Assembly: GCA_900770785.1 (NCBI GenBank)
Contig: CAAGLJ010000237.1
Location: 1 to 18,454 of the forward strand
Origin: Lachnospiraceae bacterium
GTDB taxonomy: Bacteria; Bacillota; Clostridia; Lachnospirales; Lachnospiraceae
DNA: 18,454 nt
Direction: 5' to 3'
Part shown: piece by piece, positions 1 through 6,093 of the stretch
Numbering within the stretch: position 1 is the first letter of the stretch
Layout of the letters: each line of letters opens with the position of its first letter
Made by a program: the position numbers and the translations under genes
The notes under the pieces: generated by a model
Seen by the model: only the letters and a program-made list of their open reading frames with translations
Database searches by the model: none
Told to the model about the DNA's origin: nothing

Positions 1-64
1 ATTTTTGTTTTCCTCTTTCCGTGTATTGCTATGGTTTTACTTTTTAGGACAATTATTCACATGA

Positions 65-328
65 GCTTGGAGTCACTGCGTTGTCGAAATCTTTCTAACT
101 ACCTTGTACCTTGCTTTCTATGGCTATATCAATGAACACATTCCGAAGAATGGAAAGACCTATTTGATATTTGATGAACTTCAGGCTCTGGAAGGAATCT
201 ATTCTATGGCAGTGTTGCGATTTAAAGTCAAAGCGAAAATGCCGTCAAGAAGCGGACTCAGCAACACCGTGGATGGGATCATTTATATCCAAAACGAAGA
301 AAAACTCCTCTCTTCCATACGACATTAA
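65..328 (+). pseudogene. Decayed fragment of an AAA+ ATPase (AAA_14/DUF4143-like)
   Basis: The frame is open from 65 to a stop at 328. Its only possible early start is a TTG at 104 with no convincing ribosome binding site. The translated stretch around YINEHIPKNGKTYLIFDELQ resembles the region before and at the Walker B strand of the AAA_14 (DUF4143-associated) ATPases, where a line such as YLFLDEIQ is followed by a short helix and LR. The Walker A segment that should lie upstream and the sensor and DUF4143 regions that should lie downstream are missing, and after about residue 48 the protein no longer looks like that family. I read this as a broken remnant. It could instead be a chance ORF. 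No function is claimed. Confidence 0.35.
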
Positions 329-350
329 TATATTTTTTCTCTCTTTCAGA

Positions 351-379
351 AACCAGGACAAATCATCCTACATACAATA
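351..379 (+). promoter_or_regulatory. Candidate sigma-K-type sporulation promoter for the Cys-rich gene
   Basis: AACC at 351-354 is followed by exactly 16 bases and then CATACAATA at 371-379. This matches the Bacillus subtilis sigma-K pattern (AC near -35, a 16-17 base spacer, CATAnnnTA at -10). No TTGACA/TATAAT pair is visible in the same stretch. The predicted transcript would start near 385-388, leaving a short leader to the ribosome binding site TTGGAGG just before the gene at 412. The motif is short, so a chance match is possible; the kind of protein downstream makes it more believable. Confidence 0.45.
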
Positions 380-411
380 CATCATAACCAAAAAATATTG
401 GAGGATTTACA

Positions 412-651
412 ATGAGTGATTTAACAGCAACAGGCTGCTCTTCCTGCAGCAATCAGCGCAACAATGGATGTGGAAGCTGGATTTGGATTATAATCCTGTT
501 ATTCTTCTGTGGTGGATGCAACGGCGGAAGCTCCTTATTCGGCGGAAATGGCTGTGGTTGTGACAACGATAACAACAGCTGCGAATGGTTGATTATCCTT
601 CTCGTTCTGTTCAGCTGCTGCGGCAACAACTCCTGTGGTTGTGGCTGCTAA
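412..651 (+). CDS. Small Cys-rich, glycine-rich membrane-associated protein, candidate spore-layer protein
   Basis: The protein is 79 residues with an ideal ribosome binding site (TTGGAGG) before its ATG. It has 13 cysteines (residues 9, 12, 20, 33, 36, 48, 50, 57, 69, 70, 75, 77, 79), many in CGC, CC or CxxC arrangements. Two short hydrophobic runs, WIWIIILLFF (23-32) and WLIILLVLF (59-67), are each bordered by cysteines and Asn/Gly-rich linkers, so the protein looks like two copies of one module. There is no signal peptide or enzymatic motif. Similar short Cys-rich proteins are widespread in Lachnospiraceae and, to my recollection, are often auto-named after insect chorion proteins, which is a composition artefact. 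The sigma-K-like promoter and the resemblance of the hydrophobic runs to small YjcZ-type sporulation proteins suggest a cross-linked spore coat or envelope role. That is an inference. Confidence 0.85.
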   Translation: MSDLTATGCSSCSNQRNNGCGSWIWIIILLFFCGGCNGGSSLFGGNGCGCDNDNNSCEWLIILLVLFSCCGNNSCGCGC

Positions 652-664
652 TTTCCCCGCTTTC

Positions 665-696
665 GGAGGACACCGGTAATCCGGTGTCTTCCTTTA
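665..696 (+). terminator. Hairpin after the Cys-rich gene
   Basis: GGAGGACACCGG (665-676) pairs with CCGGTGTCTTCC (681-692) over 12 bp with one G-U wobble and a TAAT loop. It starts 14 bases after the stop codon. The following T stretch is short and interrupted (TTTACTTAATT), so termination may be partial, with a second hairpin just behind it. Confidence 0.75.
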
Positions 697-707
697 CTTA
701 ATTGTCT

Positions 708-748
708 GCTCATGTGGGGATAGCTCCTCCATGAGCAAACTTTTTTTT
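708..748 (+). terminator. Second tandem terminator or attenuator hairpin with a T8 tail
   Basis: GCTCATG (708-714) pairs with CATGAGC (730-736). Inside it GGGG (716-719) can pair with CTCC (724-727). Eight consecutive Ts follow at 741-748. This is a better intrinsic terminator than the hairpin at 665-696. It either backs that one up or acts as an attenuator in the leader of the gene starting at 808. A further 6-bp inverted repeat (AATCCT 760-765, AGGATT 773-778) lies just before that gene and could be an operator or the base of a small hairpin. Confidence 0.65.
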
Positions 749-807
749 CGCATATATCCAATCCTTTATCATAGGATTAATCATAACCTTTGCTTTGGGA
801 GTCTGCT

Positions 808-1347
808 ATGGAAAAGTGTTCTGATAATGGGCAGCTGGCAGAAGCCATTATTGCCTTTGATACTTTATATACCACCAACCATATGCAGATGCTTAAACTG
901 CTTTCCCCTTATCTGGATATGGAAAATCAGCATAGACTTGCCATTTACATTAAATGGCAGGAGCTGCAATATACCCTGAATTTCATGTCAAACCGTACCG
1001 ATTCCTGTCATAAGGTAAGAAAATATGGCAAAAAAGAGCTGGATATTTCCACTCTGATTCCCACGCTGTCTCCTTATTGCAGTGAAAGGGAAAAGGCCCT
1101 CCTTTCCCAGTTTGGTCAAATGCAGAGCATGATGCACACCTATCAGGATATGCTTCAATACCTGCCCATGATTCAGGAAATGATGGCCGCATTTACTCCC
1201 CCCGGTGATGGCAGCCGCCCTGGAATGCAGTTTCCCGGCGGTGAAAACCCACAGGGTTCAAATGGCATGATGGATATGCTGAAAAACATGCTGACTCCCG
1301 AGCAGCAAAGTATGCTGTCTCTGTTTATGGAAGGAGGAATCCCATGA
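808..1347 (+). CDS. Conserved helical protein of unknown function, Met-rich C-terminal half
   Basis: The protein is 179 residues when started at the ATG at 808, which has TTGGGAG six bases upstream; a longer reading from TTG at 790 has no ribosome binding site. I do not recognise a named family, though pairs like this gene and the next are, as I recall, common in Clostridia. The sequence is mostly helical. A module with the pattern L-S-P-Y-x-[DS]-x-E appears twice, at 31-44 and 86-99. Residues 105-174 contain 14 methionines plus a Gly/Pro-rich linker (about 131-152). No signal peptide, membrane segment or catalytic motif is visible. The next gene overlaps it by four bases (ATGA), so the two are translationally coupled and probably work together. 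Confidence 0.8.
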   Translation: MEKCSDNGQLAEAIIAFDTLYTTNHMQMLKLLSPYLDMENQHRLAIYIKWQELQYTLNFMSNRTDSCHKVRKYGKKELDISTLIPTLSPYCSEREKALLSQFGQMQSMMHTYQDMLQYLPMIQEMMAAFTPPGDGSRPGMQFPGGENPQGSNGMMDMLKNMLTPEQQSMLSLFMEGGIP

Positions 1348-1625
1348 CAACCACCAATCAATGGATGCAGGACGATGCCCTGAAAGGCATCCCCTTACCC
1401 AAACTGGAATTTTTACAGCAAATGCTTTTTGAAAGTAAAAAATATTCTGGAAAAGAACTGTTTCCTTTTTTTATGTCTTTAGCTGCCAAAAGTCGTTCCC
1501 AAAACATCCAGTTTTCCCAGCAGGAGCTGGACACCATTATTCCGGTTTTAAAAAAATACGCTTCCGAGGATGAACTCAAAAAAATGAATCATGCTATTAC
1601 CATGTTCAACCGCCGTCATACCTGA
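1344..1625 (+). CDS. Conserved small helical protein, partner of the upstream gene
   Basis: The protein is 93 residues. The ATG overlaps the preceding stop as ATGA and has a strong GGAGG eight bases upstream. It is charged and helical, with no membrane segment. Residues 61-90 (ELDTIIPVLKKYASEDELKK onward) align with the repeated module of its upstream partner (DISTLIPTLSPYCSEREKAL), sharing IP, L, Y, SE and E positions. This suggests a common fold or an old duplication. The N-terminal half has the look of a small clostridial family (PKLEFLQQM, ELFPFFMSLAAKSRSQ, then FSQQELD). The function is unknown. The tight coupling predicts a complex or a shared task with the 808-1347 product. Confidence 0.8.
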   Translation: MTTTNQWMQDDALKGIPLPKLEFLQQMLFESKKYSGKELFPFFMSLAAKSRSQNIQFSQQELDTIIPVLKKYASEDELKKMNHAITMFNRRHT

Positions 1626-1650
1626 TTTATTACAGAATTACAGAAAATAC

Positions 1651-1702
1651 AAAGAGACTGTTCCTCCGGCCGGATTTTCCAGCCGGTGACAGCCTCCTTT
1701 TT
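1651..1702 (+). terminator. Terminator between the convergent gene pair and glmS
   Basis: CCGGCCGG (1666-1673) pairs with CCAGCCGG (1679-1686) around an ATTTT loop. CTGT and ACAG, and more loosely AAAGAG with CTCCTTT, extend the stem, and a T5 run ends at 1702. Read on the minus strand the same hairpin is followed by TCTCTTTGTATTTT, so it can also end the glmS transcript. Confidence 0.75.
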
Positions 1703-1744
1703 GTGTCCCTGTTGATTTTCCCGTTATTGTTTCCTCATCTTTTT

Positions 1745-3568
1745 TTATTCTACCGTAACCACTTTGGCCAGATTTCTTGGCTTATCCACATCCAGTCCTC
1801 TGTCCAGGGAGACATAATACGCAATAAGCTGCAGTACGACGGATGTGGGCATAACCATAAACTCATCATCCATCACAGGCAGATGAAATTTTCCATACCA
1901 GCCATCCTCCTGTTCCTTTGGCTCTTCTCCTTTAATAAGAAGAATCACCCTTGCCCCTCTGGACTGTACCTCTTTAATATTAGAAAGCTCCTTACTTCTT
2001 AGCTTATCCTGTGTCACCACCGCAATCACAGGCGTCTCCTCCGTAATCAGAGCAATAGTTCCATGCTTCAGCTCGCCGGAGGCATATGCCTCCGAATGAA
2101 TATAGGATACCTCCTTTAATTTCAGGGATCCCTCCAGCAAAATGGAATAATCCAGTCCTCTTCCAATCATAAATACATCCCTGGCATTTAACATCCGATC
2201 CGCAAGACGATGTATCTCCTCCTTCTTAGTGAAAAGCTCTTCAATTACCTCTGGCACACGCAAAAGCTCCTTCATATAATTTTCAAGCTGACTTTCACTC
2301 CAGATTCCTCTGGCTATTGCCATGCGGGCAGTAAGCAGGTATAAAACAGCCAGCTGAGTCGTATAGGCCTTCGTGCTTGCCACCGCAATTTCAGGCCCGG
2401 CACAGGTATGGATCACGTATTCCCCCGTCCTTGCTATGGAAGAGCCCTTTACATTTACGATGGCAATGCTGGGAGAGCCACAGCTTCTGGCAAACTTAAG
2501 CGCCTCCAGCGTATCAACCGTTTCTCCCGATTGGGATATGGCAATAACCAGAGTATCTGAATCCACAACCGGAGAGTTATACATAAATTCTGAAGCCATT
2601 ACTACATCTACATGGATGCCAATCAACGACTGAATCAGGCTTTTTCCCACCAGTCCGGCATGAAGTGCCGTTCCGCAGGCGATTACACAGATTCTTTTAC
2701 ACTGGATTAGAATTTCATCTGCGATCCCTTCTTCACTGAAATCTGGTCTCCCTTCTTTCATCTTGGACAAAAGAGTATCTTTTATCACCTCCGGCTGTTC
2801 CATAATTTCTTTTTCCATATAAAAGGGATATCCCCCTTTATCGCTCCTGCTTATCTTCCAGTCCACCGTCAACCACTCAATATCTGCCCTTTCTCCGGAC
2901 AGATCGTATAATTCGATTCCTTCTTTTTCCATGCAGGCAATATGAAATTCCGGCACCACAAAATATCGGTCTGTAAAGGGTGCAATGGCAGCCAAATCAG
3001 ATGAAAGGATGACACCATCAGAAAGGCTTGCAGCCACAATGGGGCTGATGCTGCGCACAGCAAAAATTTTGCCCGGAGCCTCGTCGAACATAATGGCCAG
3101 TCCAAAGGTTCCTTTTAATTTCAGAACTGCTTTACGGATTGCTGTATAGGGATCTGCTTCATAAAAATGATCTATTACCGCAGCAATCACCTCGCTGTCG
3201 GTTTGGGAAGAAAGTTTATCTTCCAATCCATATTTTTGAATTAATTGCTGATAGTTTTCAATAATTCCATTATGCACTATGGTTACTCTTCCAAAACGGT
3301 GGGGATGGGTGTTTACTTCATTTACTCCTCCATGTGTCGCCCATCGTGTATGACCGATTCCACAGCTGCCTGCTATATCTCTTTGTTCACATAAAGCACG
3401 TAAGTCCCTGACTCTCCCTGTACACTTAACCAGCTTTGGTTCTTCCTTATCTGCTCCTAAAATGGCAATACCGGCACTGTCATACCCTCTATACTCAAGC
3501 ACCTCCAAAGCATCCAAAAGAATTTCACCAGCCTCTTTATTTCCTGTATATCCAATAATTCCACACAT
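1745..3568 (-). CDS. glmS: Glutamine-fructose-6-phosphate aminotransferase (isomerizing)
   Basis: GlmS converts fructose-6-phosphate and glutamine to glucosamine-6-phosphate, the entry step for UDP-GlcNAc and cell wall synthesis; it is cytosolic. The protein is 607 residues, the normal length. The start is set by the catalytic cysteine: the chain must begin Met-Cys-Gly (MCGIIGY), which places it at 3568 with GAGGAAA upstream; two ATGs 15-18 bases further out overlap that ribosome binding site. The N-terminal class II glutaminase domain shows EYRGYDSAGI and HTRWATHG (73-80). Two SIS sugar-isomerase domains follow (SQSGETVDT, then GRGLDYSILLEGSLKLKE and HSEAYASGELKHG), and the C-terminus ends DKPRNLAKVVTVE as expected. 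It is controlled by the ribozyme in its leader and appears to be transcribed alone. Confidence 0.98.
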   Translation of the reverse strand: MCGIIGYTGNKEAGEILLDALEVLEYRGYDSAGIAILGADKEEPKLVKCTGRVRDLRALCEQRDIAGSCGIGHTRWATHGGVNEVNTHPHRFGRVTIVHNGIIENYQQLIQKYGLEDKLSSQTDSEVIAAVIDHFYEADPYTAIRKAVLKLKGTFGLAIMFDEAPGKIFAVRSISPIVAASLSDGVILSSDLAAIAPFTDRYFVVPEFHIACMEKEGIELYDLSGERADIEWLTVDWKISRSDKGGYPFYMEKEIMEQPEVIKDTLLSKMKEGRPDFSEEGIADEILIQCKRICVIACGTALHAGLVGKSLIQSLIGIHVDVVMASEFMYNSPVVDSDTLVIAISQSGETVDTLEALKFARSCGSPSIAIVNVKGSSIARTGEYVIHTCAGPEIAVASTKAYTTQLAVLYLLTARMAIARGIWSESQLENYMKELLRVPEVIEELFTKKEEIHRLADRMLNARDVFMIGRGLDYSILLEGSLKLKEVSYIHSEAYASGELKHGTIALITEETPVIAVVTQDKLRSKELSNIKEVQSRGARVILLIKGEEPKEQEDGWYGKFHLPVMDDEFMVMPTSVVLQLIAYYVSLDRGLDVDKPRNLAKVVTVE

Positions 3569-3606
3569 ATTATTTTTCCTCATCAAATTTATGTTTACTG
3601 ACTTTC

Positions 3607-3790
3607 CTGCAAGCGGCTCTATTAAACCACTCGCCGTTTTTTCCGTTATATCGTATTTGTTTTGCAGTTACCCGCATATTTGCCGATATATCTCGTACCG
3701 GAATTGTACGGAAGGGTACCCGCCGAATTTTCGATAGCCCTTCTCCTCGTCGTCCTTTAAGATGCTTTCTGCATCAAAGGCTCATGGCGC
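3607..3790 (-). ncRNA. glmS ribozyme (glucosamine-6-phosphate-activated self-cleaving riboswitch)
   Basis: On the minus strand the glmS leader carries the recognisable core of this ribozyme. AGCGCC surrounds the cleavage site, with predicted cut between the A at 3791 and the G at 3790. It is followed by a P1 stem closing with GACGAGGAG, then GGGCTATCGAAAATTCGGCG, which parallels the Bacillus subtilis segment TATCGAATTTTCGGCGG, flanked by the pairing arms GAAGGG and CCCTTC. A 3' helix (GCGAGTGG at 3634-3627 with CCGCTTGC at 3616-3609) corresponds to P4. In the known mechanism GlcN6P acts as a cofactor for self-cleavage and the 5'-OH product is degraded by RNase J, lowering GlmS. The 3' boundary is approximate. 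Confidence 0.95.
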
Positions 3791-3854
3791 TGGATGAGGA
3801 AAACAATAATCGTAAATCATCTTTCCCTATAGAATTGTCAAGGTACACCGCATC

Positions 3855-3883
3855 ATTATACACAAAGAACCACTGCCTGTAAA
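3855..3883 (-). promoter_or_regulatory. Sigma-A promoter of glmS
   Basis: On the minus strand TTTACA (3883-3878), a 17-base spacer and TATAAT (3860-3855) form a near-consensus promoter. Transcription would start near 3848, about 57 bases before the ribozyme cleavage site, so the leader 5' of the cut is short. Another TATAAT-like box at 3890-3885 lacks a good -35 element. Confidence 0.8.
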
Positions 3884-3913
3884 GATTATACCAGACCTTA
3901 ATCAAAGTATAAT

Positions 3914-3962
3914 AAAAGGGACTGACGCATTTAAACCTGTTTTTGATACAGCAGTCCCTTTT
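3914..3962 (-). terminator. Terminator of the leuS-purO-formyltransferase transcript
   Basis: On the minus strand AAAAGGGACTG (3962-3952) pairs perfectly with CAGTCCCTTTT (3924-3914). The loop itself contains a small CTGT/ACAG stem. The T-rich tail TTTTATTATA directly follows. It lies about 40 bases after the formyltransferase stop and upstream of the glmS promoter. Confidence 0.85.
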
Positions 3963-4000
3963 AGTTTTCGATTAATTAAGCCTGCCTTATCCGGGAGCGC

Positions 4001-5179
4001 TTAATGATGGAACAGACGGATTCCGGTAAAGGCCATCGCCATACCATATTTATCGCAACACTGAATAACCAGATCATCCCTCACAGAGCCTCCAGGCTGA
4101 GCAATATATTTTACCCCGCTTTTTCTGGCACGCTCAATATTATCGCTAAAAGGGAAGAAGGCATCTGAACCCAGAGCCACATCCTCCATTTTATCCAGCC
4201 ACGCTCTCTTCTCTTCTCTGGTAAATACCGCAGGCTTTTGGGTAAATACCCTTTCCCATGCACCATCTGCCAGTACATCCGTATACTCTTCACCAATATA
4301 ATTATCGATGGCGTTATCCCGGTCGGCTCTGCCCACTCCTTCTTTGAAGGGCAAAGCAAGCACCTGGGGAGCCTGTCTGAGCCACCAGTTATCCGCCTTA
4401 TTTCCTGCCAGTCTGGTACAGTGTACTCTGGACTGCTGCCCTGCACCAATACCGATAGCCTGACCGTCCTTTGCAAAGCATACGGAGTTGGACTGAGTAT
4501 ATTTCAGCGTAATTAAGGAAATCAACAGATCGATTTGGGCTTCCTTGGGGATTTCTTTATTTGCCGTCACCACATTTGCCAGCAGTTCATTGTTGATTGC
4601 CAGTTCATTCCTTCCCTGCTCAAAGGTAATTCCAAATACCTCTTTATGTTCAATGGGAGCCGGAACGTAAGCCGGATCAATTTCGATTACGTTATAATTA
4701 CCATTCTTCTTGGCACTCAGTATTTCCAGAGCTTCAGAACTGTAACCCGGAGCGATTACTCCATCGGATACCTCACGTTTAATCATTTTAGCCGTATCCA
4801 CATCACAAACATCCGACAATGCGATAAAATCGCCAAAAGAGGACATTCTATCCGCTCCCCTTGCTCTGGCATAGGCACAGGCCAGAGGGGAAAGCTCACC
4901 TAAATCATCCACCCAGTAAATTTTAGCCAAGGTTTTGCTTAAGGGTAAGCCTACTGCTGCTCCCGCCGGAGATACGTGCTTAAATGAGGTAGCTGCCGGA
5001 AGACCTGTAGCCTCCTTTAATTCCTTAACCAGCTGCCATCCGTTAAAGGCATCCAGAAAATTGATGTATCCCGGCTTTCCGCAAAGCACTCTGACAGGCA
5101 GCTCCTCTCCTGTATTCATGTAAATTCTGGATGGTTTCTGATTGGGATTACATCCATATTTTAATTCCAGTTCTTTCAC
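4001..5179 (-). CDS. purH: Stand-alone AICAR formyltransferase (PurH C-terminal domain only)
   Basis: This enzyme transfers a formyl group from 10-formyl-THF to AICAR to give FAICAR, the ninth step of de novo IMP synthesis. The 392-residue protein corresponds only to the transformylase half of bifunctional PurH: it opens with KYGCNPNQKPSR and carries the catalytic Lys-His pair in FKHVSPAG (K67, H68), RMSSFGDFIALSD, YTQSNSVCFAKDGQAIGIGAGQQSR and the closing YIAQPGGSVRD. The N-terminal methylglyoxal-synthase-like IMP cyclohydrolase domain is absent. The start is GTG, with GGGAGGAAA upstream. The adjacent upstream gene, 49 bases away, supplies a PurO-type cyclohydrolase, so the two replace one fused enzyme. 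The symbol is used in the wider sense for the transformylase. Confidence 0.93.
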   Translation of the reverse strand: MKELELKYGCNPNQKPSRIYMNTGEELPVRVLCGKPGYINFLDAFNGWQLVKELKEATGLPAATSFKHVSPAGAAVGLPLSKTLAKIYWVDDLGELSPLACAYARARGADRMSSFGDFIALSDVCDVDTAKMIKREVSDGVIAPGYSSEALEILSAKKNGNYNVIEIDPAYVPAPIEHKEVFGITFEQGRNELAINNELLANVVTANKEIPKEAQIDLLISLITLKYTQSNSVCFAKDGQAIGIGAGQQSRVHCTRLAGNKADNWWLRQAPQVLALPFKEGVGRADRDNAIDNYIGEEYTDVLADGAWERVFTQKPAVFTREEKRAWLDKMEDVALGSDAFFPFSDNIERARKSGVKYIAQPGGSVRDDLVIQCCDKYGMAMAFTGIRLFHH

Positions 5180-5228
5180 TTAACTTTCCTCCCTGTTTTT
5201 CCTGTAATTTAATTATTACGGTATATTT

Positions 5229-5942
5229 TTATTGGTTTTTATTTACTATTCTGGTCTCCCATTTTCCTGTTCCAATATCAATATAGCGTACGAACAAAGA
5301 TACCTTATTCTCTTCATTCAGACTGTTCCAGAGCATATTCGTAAACTCATCAATGGTGCCGTCCACTTCCACCAGCTTAGGTTCTCCCTCAAAGCTGGGC
5401 AGAGGGTTTCCATCCTGCATATAGGTATGAATAAAATGTCCCTCTCCTGCTATAGGATTATGGTAGGCAAAGGTATAGCGGTTGCAGGCGTCAGGATTTC
5501 CATTATTGCTTTTTAAAATAGACATGGCATAATTAAATTCTCCGCCCTCAATATGCATAATTCCGGAAATTCTGGGGGTATAGTTGGGGGCATCCGGTTC
5601 AAACTCTCTGCTTCTTAAGCTCTGTTCAAAGGTCAGCTGCCTGTCCATACCCTCATAAATGGTATCCGTCTGGTCTCCGTTAGTCACAATGGTTTTGTTT
5701 CCCAATACTCTGACGGGCGCATAAATAATCAAAGAAGGATCCGTCATTTTAGAGGGGTCAAAGGCCTGGGTACGGATGCCTTCCCCTTCCTCCACAAAGA
5801 TACGGTTTCTGCTGTTTTCACTTCTTCCCATAATAAAATAGGCCGCCACTGCCCTTTTCCCATCGGCAGTTTTCCCCATCACAATTCCTCTTCCCGGGTA
5901 GGTATTGTTCTTTAATTCTGTTTCCATTTTTCTCATTTCCAT
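5229..5942 (-). CDS. purO: PurO-type IMP cyclohydrolase
   Basis: The 237-residue protein matches the archaeal-type IMP cyclohydrolase (PurO) pattern. Near the start are YPGRGIVMGKTADGKRAVAAY and GRSENSRNR. VRVLGNKTIVTNGDQTDTIY then mirrors the PurO segment in which a variable strand leads to a conserved NG-D/H-TD. FAYHNPIAGEGHFIHTY and a C-terminal beta-rich end follow. PurO closes FAICAR to IMP, the last step of the pathway, and is structurally related to Ntn hydrolases rather than to the PurH cyclohydrolase domain. The start at 5942 is chosen because GGAAGGG lies about nine bases upstream; the frame stays open to 6020 but with no ribosome binding site. It sits directly before the formyltransferase gene, which strongly supports the role. 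Confidence 0.88.
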   Translation of the reverse strand: MEMRKMETELKNNTYPGRGIVMGKTADGKRAVAAYFIMGRSENSRNRIFVEEGEGIRTQAFDPSKMTDPSLIIYAPVRVLGNKTIVTNGDQTDTIYEGMDRQLTFEQSLRSREFEPDAPNYTPRISGIMHIEGGEFNYAMSILKSNNGNPDACNRYTFAYHNPIAGEGHFIHTYMQDGNPLPSFEGEPKLVEVDGTIDEFTNMLWNSLNEENKVSLFVRYIDIGTGKWETRIVNKNQ

Positions 5943-5946
5943 ACTC

Positions 5947-6039
5947 TTATCCCTTCCTTTCATCTGTTTTGTCCTTGATCTCATTTTCCTGTCTGCCATA
6001 AAAGAACAGGCAAGAAACACTACTATTGTTTAGTCTCAC
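5947..6039 (-). CDS. Possible 30-codon leader ORF upstream of purO
   Basis: A GTG at 6039 overlaps the stop of the preceding short ORF as GTGA. The reading frame then runs 30 codons (beginning VRLNNSSVSC) to a TAA five bases before the purO start. An AGGGG stretch sits immediately before the GTG, too close for normal initiation, so expression would depend on re-initiation. The frame differs from purO. It may encode a real small peptide, serve only to carry ribosomes to purO, or be accidental. No family is recognised. Confidence 0.25.
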   Translation of the reverse strand: MRLNNSSVSCLFFYGRQENEIKDKTDERKG

Positions 6040-6052
6040 CCCCTCAATAGTA
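6021..6052 (-). promoter_or_regulatory. Stem-loop covering the Leu codons of the leader peptide
   Basis: TACTATTG (6052-6045 on the minus strand) pairs perfectly with CAATAGTA (6028-6021) across a 16-base loop. The 5' arm is made of the codons TTA CTA TTG of the short ORF at 6036-6068, and the loop holds the AGGGGGTGAG that ends that ORF and starts the next. No T run follows, so it is not a standard terminator; an effect on translation is more likely. Confidence 0.4.
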
Positions 6053-6068
6053 ATGTACTTGCCATCAT
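6036..6068 (-). CDS. Possible leader peptide MMASTLLLRG between leuS and purO
   Basis: This is a ten-codon ORF with an excellent ribosome binding site (AAGGAG, five bases before the first ATG and eight before the second). It encodes MMASTLLLRG, with three consecutive leucine codons of three different kinds (TTA, CTA, TTG). It begins 25 bases after the leuS stop. The leucine codons form the 5' arm of a perfect 8-bp stem, and the stop overlaps a GTG start of a second short ORF. This arrangement resembles amino-acid-sensing leader peptides. Whether it is translated or regulatory is unknown. Confidence 0.35.
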   Translation of the reverse strand: MMASTLLLRG

Positions 6069-6093
6069 ATTCTCTCCTTCTTTACAGCCTTAC

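Noticed and set aside
3838..3843. TTGACA on the minus strand between the glmS promoter and ribozyme
   Set aside because: No -10 box lies at 16-18 bases; the nearest candidate (TACGAT) is 21 bases away. The promoter at 3855-3883 is far better.
4535..4903. 122-codon open frame on the plus strand
   Set aside because: It is antisense to the AICAR formyltransferase coding region and has no independent support.
5943..6093. Purine riboswitch or PurR box upstream of purO
   Set aside because: I see no purine-aptamer core (three-way junction with the conserved loops) and no paired PurBox; only the short ORFs and stem-loop described above.
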